Assembly (NCBI GenBank): GCA_020465985.1
Contig: JAANYP010006670.1
Coordinates: 124,001-188,000, forward strand
Length of the DNA: 64,000 bases
DNA from: Centrapalus pauciflorus
Lineage: Eukaryota; Streptophyta; Magnoliopsida; Asterales; Asteraceae
Direction of reading: 5' to 3'
In this document: positions 1 to 14,656 of the stretch, one piece after another
How positions within the stretch are numbered: position 1 is the first letter of the stretch
Layout: the number at the start of each line of letters is the position of its first letter
The notes under the pieces: generated by a model
Seen by the model: the letters and a program-made list of their open reading frames with translations, nothing else
Told to the model about the DNA's origin: nothing
Databases searched by the model: none
Translations under genes and position numbers: made by a program

Positions 1-737
1 TGTTAATTTTTTTTCATAAAAACCATCAATATTTTTTTTCTTTTTAATTCAGTGAAATTTGGATATTTGGACCCGGTTTTTTCAGTTTTTAAAAACCCGA
101 TTTGCTAATTATAATTGGGCTCTATTAGGCAATTTTCACAAAACTAATAAAAATTAAATTAAAAAGTTTTTGGTGGAAAAAATAACATTGAGAGACGAAA
201 ACACAAAAACCGTGAAAACATGTTGGTTTTACATAATAAACCCTTGAATATATACATTAAATTATAATGAATATTATCTAGTTTGAATTTAAATTAGAAT
301 TTGATAATTCCATCTAAATAACAAATGACATTAAAAGTTTTAAGTCGGGTGATATTATGAATAATGACAAATAATTGATAATATTAATCTCTCACACACA
401 TATATAGTTGAGGAATTAAAGGGTTTTGTTGTATCAACGATGTTTAGATCAACAGTTGATAAACATCGACGAATTTAGAAAAGTTCTACATAGAACCATT
501 TTAGGATTATGAATTGCTTCCCTTCTGACCACCATTTGCTAACACAACCATGGCCAAGGCTCTGCCTTCTGGATCTCACGTTATCCCTATGACCCTTGCA
601 CCCCTTGACCCTCACATGGATACGAGCCTGGACTTAGACCAGACTTAAACCAGCTTCCACAAGTATGCATTCCATACCTTCAAGCCTACACTAAGTGAAG
701 ATCACATTGGTTTTTAGATGATCAAATGACACTACAA
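1..737. other. AT-rich intergenic DNA
   Basis: No open frame or recognisable gene is visible. The stretch is AT-rich with short homopolymer runs. Around 430-720 it becomes more balanced in composition, but stop codons interrupt all frames and no protein family is recognisable. It ends at the 8-bp duplication that borders the hAT-type element starting at 738. Confidence 0.6.
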
Positions 738-1369
738 TAGGGATGGCAATGGGGCGGGGCGGGGATCTCAGTTCCCGTCCCCATCCCCGCTTCATAATCC
801 TCTCCCTCATCCCCGGAATGAGTTCCTATTTCCATTCCCGTCCCAATCGGGGATCGGGGATCCCGTCGGGGAATCAGGTTTTTCAAGCTCCTAAAGATTA
901 TTTAAATTTAAACTATAAATAGTAATTTAGTATAAAAATATATGTAAATAAACATTAAAAAAAATTAATTCAAACATATTTGAGGTATTTACATATATAA
1001 CCTATAATTTGTAATAAAACTAAAACAAAGAAATGGATGCAAAACATTTTTAAAACCAATGAAATGAAAAATAACAATAGTATTTTAAACTATAGAAAAG
1101 TCATATACAATGATATTTAATATATTATATAAAATGTAATGAATAATTTACATTGTAAAGTTAAATATATATAATAATTTATATTAAAACATAATTTATA
1201 ACTGGGGTCGGGGATTAAAGTGTCTCCCATCCCCGCCCCATCCCCATTAATTTAAATCGGGGATTCCCCGTCCCCATCCCCATCCCCGGTCAACTCGGGG
1301 ATTCCCCGGTCAAATCGGGGTCGGGTTACGGGTTTCCCGTCGGGGTTGGGTTTTTTTTTGCCATGCCTA
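738..1369. mobile_element. hAT-type MITE with G/C-rich ends
   Basis: The ends form an imperfect inverted repeat (TAGGGATGGCAA at the left, TTGCCATGCCTA at the right). They are flanked by an exact 8-bp direct repeat, CACTACAA, at 730-737 and 1370-1377. An 8-bp target duplication is the hallmark of hAT transposition. About 140 bp inside each end consists of repeated GGGGATC/CCCCGTC-like motifs of strongly skewed GC content, while the centre is very AT-rich. No transposase is encoded, so it is non-autonomous. Confidence 0.85.
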
Positions 1370-1552
1370 CACTACAATAAGATGATGATACATAATGAAT
1401 AACATATATAGTAAAATAGTTTTTAAATCATATTTATCTAAATCAGGTTATAATTTAATTTAAACTAAATCGAAATCTTTTCTTTATATTATAATAAAAT
1501 AGAACATTACGCCTTATTTTTTGTTTTCCACCATTTTATAATTGTTCGTGCC

Positions 1553-1938
1553 TCAATCTCTGAAGTCCTCAACTGCAAAACAAGGGAAGCTCTAAGTGAA
1601 GGTCGAAGCAGGATTGTCCTGCGTCGACACTCCGATGCTTAAGTCAGTAAACGGTGATTGGAAAAATAGTGAGAGCGAATTTAGATTTAGATTTAGTGCG
1701 TACCTCATGAAGACGATGATAAGTTGTTATTTATACATTTCCTGTTTCACCTGGTAGATTTCTCCAATGGTGAGGTGACATCGGTCCAAATCCCTAACAG
1801 AATTAATTCATGCGTCTTTAGATTCTTTATGTTGACCTGGCCTGGTCACGTGCAATATACGCATGAACTCCCCCTCACTGGTCCACCTTGGCTTTTATAT
1901 TGTTAATTAATTTATGTCGACATTACCCTACGTCATCA
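1553..1938 (-). repeat. 3' LTR of the miniature retrotransposon
   Basis: Direct repeat of 2402-2791. It differs from that copy by scattered substitutions and small indels, for example an 11-bp difference region near 1640 and a short indel near 1823. This indicates an insertion that is not recent. It contains a TATAAA-like box on the minus strand (around 1720-1730), as expected for a pol II LTR promoter. Confidence 0.82.
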
Positions 1939-2112
1939 AGTCCCCCAATTCCAGTATCTGGTACAATCCAGATGTTGAAATTCTAAGTTAAGTCTAAATA
2001 AGAATAATAAAATCATATCAGTATCCCCCAGGGCTATAACCCTTTTGGAAGTGCAAAGAATGACAATCGTCGCAAAAAGTGAGTAATTATGTCAATCTAA
2101 AAGAATCAGGGA

Positions 2113-2355
2113 TTAATAAATATCTTCTTTGATTAAATAATCCTCTTCCTCCGACTCCAAAAACAAACGCGTTGTGACCCCTTCTAACCTCAACTTCCGG
2201 ATTCGCTCAGCCATCAGCGATTGCAGAGCATCAAAGTTCCGATGAATGAAATCCATATCCACAACGGGGTCGTCCGAGGGGTTCACATGTTCTACTACAG
2301 TCTGAGCGTTGAGAAAGTTGGAGGGATCGGAAGAACTGACTGCGAGGGGTTTCAA
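2113..2355 (-). pseudogene. 80-residue gag-leader-like ORF in the miniature LTR element
   Basis: An ATG-initiated 80-codon frame lies in the interior of the 1553-2791 element, in the element's sense orientation and just after the primer-binding site. The product is acidic at its C-terminus (ESEEEDYLIKEDIY) and has a helical, charged centre (MAERIRKLRLEG). No zinc knuckle, protease or polymerase motif is present. By position it corresponds to the N-terminal part of gag in larger relatives. I do not recognise the sequence and cannot say whether it is translated. Confidence 0.4.
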
Positions 2356-2401
2356 CGAACAATCGTAAAGAGAAACCCGAGGGTCCCACGGATGGCGTCA
2401 A

Positions 2402-2791
2402 TGTTCGTGCCTCAGTCTCTAAAGTCCTCAACTGCAAAAACAAGGGAAGCTCTAAGTGAAGGTCGAAGCAGGAGTGTCATGCGTCGACACTCTGATACTT
2501 AAGTCACTGTAAAATTAGTGAGAGTGAATTTAGGTTTAGATTTAGTGCGTACCTCATGAAGATGATGAGAAGTTGTTATTTATACCTTTCCTGTTTCACC
2601 TGGTAGATTTCTCCAATGGTGAGGTTACACCTGTCCAAATCCCTAACAGAATTAATTCATGCGTCTTTTCATAGATTCTTTATGATGACCTGACCTGGTC
2701 ACGTGCAATATACGCATGAACTCCCCCTCATTGGTCCACAATGGCTTTTATATTGTTAATTAATTTATGTTGACATTACCCTACGTCATCA
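2402..2791 (-). repeat. 5' LTR of the miniature retrotransposon
   Basis: Direct repeat of 1553-1938, with the same TG...CA ends on the minus strand. On that strand it is followed at once by the primer-binding-site-like sequence at about 2380-2401, which fixes it as the 5' LTR. Confidence 0.82.
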
Positions 2792-3066
2792 ATAATAAAT
2801 ATAGTTTAAATAAATTCAGGGTAAATTACAATTTTCGTCCCTGTGGTTATATATAAATATGGTTACGATCATTTTCATGTCGAAATTACAATTTCAGTAC
2901 ATATGGTTGGCTTTTTATTATGTTTTTAGTCCTGTGACTAGTCATTTTTTGACCACTTTGTCCTTTTAACTTTGTTTCAGTTTTGGTCCCTGACTAATTA
3001 CTTTTTTTTATATATTTTAATTACTTTTATCCTATTACTATTTATTTGATATTTAGTTTCTTTTTT

Positions 3067-4878
3067 TGTAACATCCCGTTTTCAGGGTTATTACGTGGAT
3101 TTATTTTAGTGGAGATTTAATATATTATTATTGCGTGGGTCCAATGAGAACCCGATTAGTGGATATATACGTGTCGGGTTTGCGAGTTACGTGTCACCGG
3201 GTTGCGATATTCGTGGATTAATTGTGTTTATGGGTTCGTGGATTTAAATGGGTTAAGTGGATTTTAATTGAGAAAAAGGGGTATCGGGTTCGGGTTATGG
3301 GGTCGGAACCCGTCTAAAAGAGGAATTAATATATATGTACGTCTCTTTTCCCTTTCTCTTCTTTTGGATAAGCAACAAAAAGGTGAAAGTGTGTGTATTG
3401 TGTGTGTGTTCGTGAAGATTAATCTGCAGCAAGCTTCCAAACCCATGGGTTAATTGCTGGAAATTGGGTTAGCCATCCCCATCTTTGAGTTCTTGAGTTT
3501 TGAGGTAAGAGTTCTTGAATTTATAAGCTTAATTTCGTGATGGGTGTCGCTGAAATTGTGTAAAGTGTTTAAGTGTTTGTAAGGGGCTTTTGTATATTGA
3601 TTTTGAAGTAATTATGGTTGCTGGAACTGAGTTTGGGAGGCAAAACGCCTCTGGTTCAGCCATGGCGTCGAACAGGGGGAAGAAGACGGCGAGCGCGGCC
3701 GAGATGCGCGCGGCGCGACCGCGATGCGCGGCGCGGCCGTGATCCCTGGGGCGCGGGCGAGTTCGGGGCAGGAGCGCGGGTGCGATCGGGTGCTGCTGGG
3801 TTTCGGGCGGTGGTTGTCGGTTTGGGGCCGTGTTTTGAGTTGCGTCTGTTTATAATCATTGTGTTCGAGTTATGTGATCTATTGGGTCGTTTTGAGTCCG
3901 AGTCGGGTTCGTGTTTATTACAAGTTGTGATATGTGTTAGTGAGATTTGTGATTAACAGATTGGGATCCGTGTGTTACAGGAACGGGTCAGGGAGCCGAG
4001 CCAAGTCAGAGATTCTGAGATTAGTGGATCGACCAGGTGAGTACCCGAGTTCTTTTCTAAACCGCGGGACAGTTTTCAGAGTCGTGATTGTGTGGATAGT
4101 TTCGTGTATGTGTGTATTGTGTATATTGTGTATTGTGAATGAGACAGGGACGCGAGCACAGGTATGATTCTATTCCTACATATGTGATATATGTGCATGA
4201 GATGAGATCCAGTCCGGGGGTCCGTGATGAGTACCATACGGACGGTGATTCGCGATGGGTTATCGCGCGGGTTGACTGTCCCTAACAGTCCTTGGGGCGT
4301 GTATACACGGCAGGGCCTGTAGCCGGTTCGCGCCCGTGCTACAGGGTTGTGGCTAACCACCGGTGTACACGGTCGTTAGCTGGGGAAGGGTCCCCCTTAG
4401 TGATTCTGTGTGCAGGGCTCGGGATCTCATGTATGTGTTCATACCTGTATTGTGATGATGATTGCCAGGGACCGAGCTAGAGATTGATTTGCGTGAATGT
4501 GCTAGGTGTATGTGTGTTACATGTATTCTGTGCAGAGTCTAACCCTCGAGTACTCACGAGCTTTCGAGCTTACGTATTCGAGTCTTCCATGTTCAGGGCG
4601 TCAGTGACAGGAGTAGCAGCCGAGTTTGATTAGCTGGGGTCGAGAGTTATCGGGAAGGCTTGTGCTAGTCTTGTGTAGTGATCTGTTCAGTACTGATTAT
4701 GTTAGCACCTTCTGGGTTATGTAAAATTATCGAATTATGTGCTAATGATGTTTAATAAAAGTTTTAAATTGTCAGAGATTTCAGTTATCCTGTGACATGT
4801 GCATAATTGAGCTATTGCGATATTGCCACCTGTGTATTGAATTAACGTGGCATTTCCGGGATCGGGAGGGGTGTTACA
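3067..4878 (+). mobile_element. Solo LTR, probably Ty3/gypsy type (1.8 kb)
   Basis: Starts TGTAACATCCC and ends GGGGTGTTACA, that is TG...CA with an 11-bp terminal inverted repeat typical of plant Ty3/gypsy LTRs. It is flanked by TTTTT on both sides (3062-3066 and 4879-4883), compatible with a 5-bp target duplication, although a homopolymer duplication is weak evidence on its own. Its base composition is much more GC-rich than the surroundings. No gag-pol and no second LTR are present, so LTR-LTR recombination is the simplest history. Open frames inside (for example 3618-3956) are not gene-like. Confidence 0.8.
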
Positions 4879-4995
4879 TTTTTCTTATTGTTACATTTTA
4901 ACTAAAGTATTATTATATTAATATGTTGTCTTTTATTTTTATTATTTATTTTATACGTTCTTTTTTATTAATTATTATAAAGTTTAATTAAATAA

Positions 4996-7560
<2,565 letters not shown>

Positions 7561-7813
7561 ACACACACACACACACGCACATTCTCTCTCTATCTCTCAG
7601 ATTAGACGCATAAGCACTGTTTGCCCTAATTCGTCTCCATCCTAATCCAAAAGGTACGATAAAATTCCTCTGAACTTACTCTTCGATGATTTTTTATATA
7701 CTCGATTCGCATATAACTGCTTTAAGTTTTGTAGATTTACCCCTTGATAGTACAATTTGTAGAACCGTGTCATCTATTGTGTGCCAAATTGTTCATGAAA
7801 TTTTCGCTCTACC

Positions 7814-10800
7814 ATGGACTACGGGCTTTCAGACAGCAGTGGTGAGTAAGCATCCTTCAAGATCATACATTTCTATCATATACGCACATAATTATACGCC
7901 TATTTATATATTAAACCGTCAACGAAAAAACCCTATCCGTCTTTTGCTTATTAATTGATGAAAAATCAAGGGTTTATTATGAATTCGTTTGTTAATTTTG
8001 TGGTTTGTCCATGTTAAGTATGGGAATTCTGGATTATTACTCTTGATTTGAAGTTATAAGAGATTATGGAGCTAAGATTCGTGGTTTGACTTTTTAGGGT
8101 TTAGGGTTAGATCTGACAGTGGTTTAGGGTTCAAATAGTATTTGAGTGTGTTTATCATACGCAATGGTCAATCGGTTTCGTAGAAGTTTTGTACATACAT
8201 ATGGGTTTCTCTTTTCATTACCTTACTACATATGAATCACAGACAAATATAGCAAAACATTAAGAATGACAAACACATTTTCATGAAAACCACCATCCAA
8301 AGAGTATTTTGCAAAAGGATTTAATCGGTTTGTGTATTTGCTTCAGGGATACCTATATAAAGACTTTACCCTTGTCCTGCAGGATTGTTCTACTTCTAGT
8401 TTGTAAAACAAGGTTATTTGTTATCATTATCATTATATTTCACCGTATTTTCAAATATTAGATGTTAAGGTCTTTTTGCACCTTATCTGGCTTCATTTAG
8501 ACAGATTGTATCGCGTAGCTTGTATGTCTACAAGTTTTATGATATATGCTGGTCCAATTTAGCAAAATATTAGTCGACTCGTCAATACTAACTACTAAGG
8601 TAATTTATTAAAACCCGTCATTCCAAATGAGATGAGCTTTTTGACTTTCTAAACAAAAAGCTTGAAAATGACAATGCATCAGTTTTCTTTCGCATAACAT
8701 CTTTTGGCACTTGAATTTTTTTTAGATTTGAAGTGATAGAGTGAAAAGTTGTTATTCTGGAAAACATGCTAATATCTACTTTGGTGATTTACACCTCAAA
8801 CTCTAAAATCTATTATAAATGTCATGGATTCATAATGCATGGGTGATGTGCCAATCACATTCCTACCAGCTAGTTCATTTGTCAGCAGAAACCATAACTA
8901 TATCTCATGGGTATGTTGGACTTGGTCCACACTGCAGTGGCAATAAATGTGGTGAATGAATTTATTGTCTTTATCATTGCACGTGTTGATCTAATCATAC
9001 CATCACCCAACTTATGAGGATGATAGACTTTTAAAAGGTATGGAACTGATATTATAGCTATTGCTAAACTGAAGACGGTGATTTGAACGGCTCACAGTAG
9101 CCTCAGAAGTCAGATCACATCCATCAGTGTCTGGTTTTTTTAGTACAACTCTCCTCCTTTAACCACTTCTGCAGACATCAATCTTCGAGTGATATAGTTT
9201 TCATGCAGATGATTCTTTTGGAGTTAAGACGTGTTCCAAAAATGCTTTTCCCAATACCATGTACACTAATAGTAGAATCAACATATAATCTCGTCCTTCC
9301 TCATATATCATGAAGTTACATTTGTTCTTATCACAAAACATTATTGTAGTTTTTATGTCAGGACTAAATTCTTTTCTTTTGTATGATAACTGCAGGAACA
9401 GATGACGACCTTCCTCCTCCACATCAGAACAAGTTCCGAAGTGGGGGCCCAGGTACAGGGAACGGAAGAACTATGGCTGTTGGCACTGCTTCATTCCCTC
9501 GAATTCAAACTGATATGGAGACACAGATCCACCTTATCGAACAGGAAGCATATAGCTCAGTCCTCCGAGCTTTCAAAGCTCAGTCTGATGCTATCACTTG
9601 GGTTAGTCTTATTATACCAGTTTAGTGCTTAATATAGTTGGTAAATGGTGGCTGCAATCATACTAGCACTAATGCTCCAATTCACATCAGAACTCAATAG
9701 CTAAACGTGCTCGGAGGAGAGTAGTACTAGGATGGTGGACCTTGGAAAATCCTCATGTTGCATCCCTTTGAAAGAATCCACGCCTAAATGTCCTGTCAGT
9801 TAAGGAGGGTAAGAAAATGCCTAAAAGTGTGGAGATCTCGTGTTCAAGCCTAAGTGCCTAAGTTGGGTTCCCTTGTTTTCTTTGCTCTGGGGATGCTGTG
9901 ATTTACCTTCTTCCCTATGTTGGCTTTGGGATTGGTCAGGGGTGGCTCACTTTTTCTCTAGTTGCCTAGTTAGTCAATGGGATATGCTATATTGGGGTGT
10001 TTCCATGAGTGTTTTGAAAGTGATTATTGTGACTTACAGAATCAAATAATCAAGTAGTTAGATAATGTTTTTACCGCAACTTCTTACGTGTTTTTTCAAA
10101 TCTGATTATTTGAACCTTACATAATCACAAAATCAGAATCATAACTATTCTTGTCAAACACTCTAAACTGATTGTTACAACTTGGTGGATGTATGAACTG
10201 ACATTTTGACCAATGGTATTAGTGGATTTATGCAATCCTTGGATTGTTAGTTGAATTGTATCTAGAGTAATCAACATCAGTTTATTGCCCTTCTAATTGA
10301 CTGGTGTATGAATTGTTTTTTCTCCCTAACAATTTCAATCTGTTTTGTGAACATATAAATCACTTAGGCTTTTTTGATATAAATTGTGTAGGAGATGGAA
10401 GGTTTGATCACAGATCTTAGGAAGGAGCTGAGAGTGTCGGATGAAGAACATAGAAAGCTTTTAGCAAGGGTTAATGCTGATGATATCATCAAGAGGATAA
10501 GGTAATATTCATCAAGTATCATATATTTACCGTGATTATATTTATGGAAATTGTTCCATGGTATTGTCAAACAGGGAATGGAGGAAGACAAATGGGCTTC
10601 AACCTGGCATGCTCAATAGTCCAACGGCTTCTGCATCACATAAGAAACAGAAGTCATCCCAGTCTGGACCTTCCTTATCCTTGGGTCCACCACCTCCGGT
10701 ACTACACCAACCAATGCAGCCATCTTCATCAGCCTTGAATCGAGGCTCTGGTTCAGGATTGAGGGGAAAGAAGCCACAATCTGTAAGACCAACAGTCTCA

Positions 10801-13096
10801 AGTTCATGTTTTCCTATAACATTTTGGGGGGATTATAATGCATATTATCACGAGGTCTTTGCAGTATGCTTCAGCAGGTTTCACCGGCAGGGATCAAGTT
10901 CCTATTCCTAAGCAGAGTTTTGGAGGTGCGTTTAGTGCAAATGGATTGGATGAAGACAATAGCTCAGATCCTCTGATTGGGAGGAAGGTTTGGACGAGAT
11001 GGCCTGAAGACAATAACTTTTATGAGGCTGTTATAACAGACTTCAATCCTGTTGAGGTAGCATTGTTATGTGATACACAATAACTTATTCCCTGGCTCAT
11101 TGTCTGTTGATTGATGAGAATTTGAATTTCAAATATCTACAGGGCCGTCATGCTCTGGTCTATGATGCCAATACACCGAATGAAGCTTGGGAATGGGTTA
11201 ATCTTAGAGAGGTTGGTATCACTTTTATGCCAATATTGCTTGTTGGTCAACTTTTATTTTTGAAAACAGCAAGGTTGGACCTGACTCATATCGTAGTAAA
11301 ATGTTCGAGTGATCGTGAAAAATCTGACAGTCTAACTAATAAAGACAAGTGACGAACCTGCTGAGTACTGGACACATATCAGGGTCAAGTTGATTTGTAA
11401 GAACACTAATGGGCTAATAGTTAGGTTTGACATGGAGCCTCATTTTGATTAGAAGGGATAATTGCATAGAAGGTGACGTACTTATGGCTGATTTCTATTT
11501 TTAGGTTACGAACCAATTTTTTCCCTCATAAAAGGTAAAATACTTTTAGAAAATTCTGATAAAGATAATTTTTTTCTGACACCTTACCATAAAAAATGAT
11601 CAAAATTACCTTTTTATACATATTTTAAATGTACATAACCTTTTTGGGAAGGCAAACTTGGTTTGTTATCTGAAATAGAAATTAACACCAAGTGCGCTAC
11701 TTTCTTATGCAATCAACCCTAATTAGATTGGAGGAAATGCATCATACGGGATGTGGCGTACGTGCAACTCACTTCCATTATTTAGTCTCTAATAATTGAT
11801 TTTCTGTGATAGATATCTCCAAATGATATTAGTTGGAAATGGGAGGATGTTGGAATTTCTCATAGAGGTGGCCGAAGTGGATCTGGCCGTGGTACTAAAA
11901 ACCCGACAACTCGTGGTGGGACTACTTCTGGTTCTGGAAGGGGTAGAGCGATCACCAAGGGGCAATCCAAGAAGGAACCACCTCTATCGCAAAATGGCAT
12001 TGCAAAGAAGCCTTTGAATGATATTGAATTACTCCACACAGATACCCTTGTTAAGGAGGTATGTCATACCCTTGTCTAGCGATTTCGATCCATCAGCTAG
12101 AAATGAGTTCATTTGGTTATATTTTATTACACAGAAATCAAATGGGGTAAAATGTAAAAAATTACCATAAAAGAAACTGGGTAAAAATAAGTGAACTCAA
12201 AAGGTGCTAAAAAACTTATCATGTATACATGCAAAATCACTTCTTTCTAAATGTTTTTATATCATCATTGTAATAATATAGTTTTTTTTAAAATTATATT
12301 TAATACAAGTATATTATCTTTGCTCCCTTAACAGATAGACAAAGTGTTCAGTTTAAGCAATGCTGATCCAATGGACATTGAGAAGGCCAGAAAAGTGCTT
12401 AAAGTAAGAACTATTTGAACTTTGGCACCCATCGTATTTCCTGGAATAATTACTTACTCGTTTTAATGTTTTTGTAACTTAGGAGCATGAACAAGCCCTT
12501 GTGGATGCTATTGCAAAGCTTGAAGGTGCCTCAGATGGTGAAAGTGGTAATAACTGACTAATAACACGTAGTAAAATACACAAACATAGGATCAACGCTT
12601 GCTATTGTATAATCCCGTCATCATCATGAAAGATTTATGTTTCCAGTATGTAAATAATGAGCCCAGGGTGGCTAAACATCATTAATGGTAGTTCAATGGA
12701 TCCCTTTTCGGCGCATGTTTGATCGCCATATGGCTTATTTTTCATTCACACAGATTTCTTCCGTGTGAACCATTGTTATACGATATTATAACCAAAAGCA
12801 TGAATCCAGATGCATTGTTATACAATTTTAACAAAAAACATAAATCCAGATGCCAAAAAACCAAACTGAATTGTTAAAGATTGGAATTTTGGGTCTTTGT
12901 ATATTCTAGCATATTTTGTGTTCTGCTTTCTGATGTGTATTTGATATGCCTGCTGTATTAAGCAGACAAGGAAGAACAAGCACAAAAGCAATCGGTCGAC
13001 ATGGGGAAAATATCAAGAAAACACGAAGCGGGTGAGGGTTCGGATGTCAATAAGGTGGGTGTAGAGGAGAAAAATGGGGGTCAAGACATGCAATAA
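7814..13096 (+). CDS. EML: EMSY-LIKE protein (ENT domain plus Tudor/Agenet-like domain)
   Basis: Exons: 7814-7841, 9396-9601, 10392-10501, 10575-10782, 10865-11056, 11143-11211, 11813-12058, 12335-12403, 12483-12546, 12966-13096. They join in frame into 440 residues, normal for plant EMSY-LIKE proteins. The ENT domain spans about 51-118 (ETQIHLIEQEAYSSVLRAFK… to IREWRK). A royal-family Tudor/Agenet-like module spans about 222-275 (IGRKVWTRWPEDNNFYEAVI…ALVYDAN…WEWVNLRE). A Gly/Arg/Ser-rich stretch follows (about 287-320), then an acidic helical C-terminus with DIEKARKVLKEHEQALVDAI. Family members are nuclear readers of histone H3 marks linked to plant immunity and development. That role is inferred from the family. 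The first exon codes for only MDYGLSDSSG, so its start rests on good splice signals and frame. The exact paralogue (EML1-4) is not resolved. Confidence 0.93.
11455..11719. mobile_element. Mutator-like MITE in an EMSY-like intron
   Basis: A 265-bp inverted-repeat element. The left GGGATAATTGCATAGAAGG… is matched by the reverse complement of the right …TTATGCAATCAACCC over roughly 60 bp. Flanking 9-mers TGATTAGAA and TAATTAGAT agree at 7 of 9 positions, a decayed target duplication. It lies inside the intron between the exons ending 11211 and starting 11813, in a region free of splice signals used by the gene. Confidence 0.7.
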
Positions 13097-14656
13097 CTGT
13101 ATGCGTTTGGCTATATCCCATTCATCGTGATGTAACATATTTCTAACATTTTGTGATTATTAGCTATATTTATGATATCCGTTGCCTGTTCATCTTACTC
13201 GGAACAATCAAAATCCTTGTAATCGTATGTATCTTAATGATTTCAACATTTCAAAGATGGTTCAATCTTTCTCTGTCAATAAGTCGATAACAGGAACATA
13301 ACCATACGCTGCGTGTTCTTTGGTATATAACTTCATTTACAGTCAAATGTATTATTTTCTTTTTGATCTTGTATGATTTCAACATTTCAAAGATGGTTCA
13401 ATCTTTCTCTATGATGACTGAATTTGTGTAAAACGCTTCGCTATCGATATCCGTTACAATAAGTTGACATCTTTCGAAGAAGCCAAAACAGTAGCGTAAA
13501 AACACAACCAACTTTCTTAATTACCAGATCGGTAACAGCCAAAGGAGCACCTGCATAAGCGCATAAGCATCAGGAACAAGAAACCCATAATCAAAAACAA
13601 AGAGTAGGGATTTAAAAGCTATTGAGAATTATTCAAATCCCAAGTGATTTTAAAGAACTCATGTTATCTGATCAATCAGTAAACAAATACAAAATCTTAT
13701 AAAGTTTATCGATATGTAATTCCTGCTAGCATCTTGCTAGTTATTATTATTAATAATACTGTTGGATCTCTAGTCGTGGTGATGGTAATGCCGAAGCTTC
13801 TGGCTAGTTTTCCTTGTTGCTTTTCAAAAACAAAAAAAAAAGATCTAAGTTGCATAAAAGATACCAACAAATTGAAAATTGTTCATAGATCTGGACTGGA
13901 CTGGACAAGATTCCAAGTTGCATAAAAAATACCAAGAAATTAATCAAATTTCAATAATCTTGAAAAGCTATTCAAATAACAAGATCTCTTATGTATCTTC
14001 ATCATACCTACTGCCAACAATCTATGAACATAAAACCCCTAAAAAGATTCTTTATTCAAAGAAATTAAAGAAACCATTTACCTGCAGTGCAGATGAACCA
14101 AAAACCCAGAAACAAGATATTGTCAGAACACAGAATCTGTAATAATGCCCATTCACATCTTTGAAATCTTGAAACCCTAAAGTCAAAGGTCAAAGCTTTA
14201 TCGGCCAATACTGAATAGGGGTAGCCACCAGATTCTTGATCTTGAGACTGGAGGATTCTTATTTTGTATAAAAACTCTTATCTTACAAACTGGAGAAGTA
14301 GTATGTGTATAGGTATGTGGTTTTGTGTGATAATAATAGGTAGACCTAATTGTGAGAGATAATGGATTAATGGGTGTAGTAAATAGACGCTAGTGGGCTT
14401 TCCTCTTCATCGGCCAAATTGGACAATGGCTGGTCATGTTCATGACAATAGGTAGAGATATATGTGCATCGTTATTATTGTTTCTGATTTTTTTAAATAT
14501 TAATTAATGTTTAGATTTTATATCTTTATTAATTATTTAATAGCAATTACTTCGTAATAATAAAAAACTATATAATATTTAGGGACAAATTTAAGAACTT
14601 TGAATATAGTGTATACTCTATTTATTATTATTATTATTATTGTATAATAACATTAA
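13097..14656. other. Intergenic region with a possible unannotated minus-strand transcript
   Basis: It holds the 3' UTR of the EMSY-like gene, including a locally repeated motif (ATTTCAACATTTCAAAGATGG near 13240 and 13378). On the minus strand a composition shift, a CTGCAG|GTAAATGG donor near 14080 and an acceptor-like TATGCAG|GTGCTCC near 13552 suggest a small spliced transcript. The frames between them stop quickly and I recognise no protein. Confidence 0.35.

Larger units (their letters stand above)
1553..2791 (-). mobile_element. Complete non-autonomous LTR retrotransposon (1.24 kb)
   Basis: Two direct long terminal repeats (1553-1938 and 2402-2791) bracket a 463-bp interior. Read on the minus strand each LTR begins TGATGACG and ends GCACGAACA, giving the canonical TG...CA. 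An exact 5-bp target duplication, ATAAT, lies at 1548-1552 and 2792-2796. On the minus strand a primer-binding-site-like stretch (TTGACGCCATCCGTGGGAC) follows the 5' LTR. A purine tract (TTGGGGGACT) precedes the 3' LTR. The interior lacks reverse transcriptase and integrase, so the element must be mobilised in trans. LTRs near 390 bp are longer than classic TRIMs; it resembles a TRIM/TR-GAG-like derivative. Confidence 0.88.

Noticed and set aside
3618..4480. Arg-rich and other frames of 62-112 codons
   Set aside because: They lie wholly within the GC-rich solo LTR, have no domain, and occur in overlapping frames on both strands.
13734..14142. Two plus-strand frames of 63 and 87 codons downstream of the EMSY-like gene
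   Set aside because: Lys/Ser-rich low-complexity translation without homology signs; the region fits minus-strand leader or spacer better.
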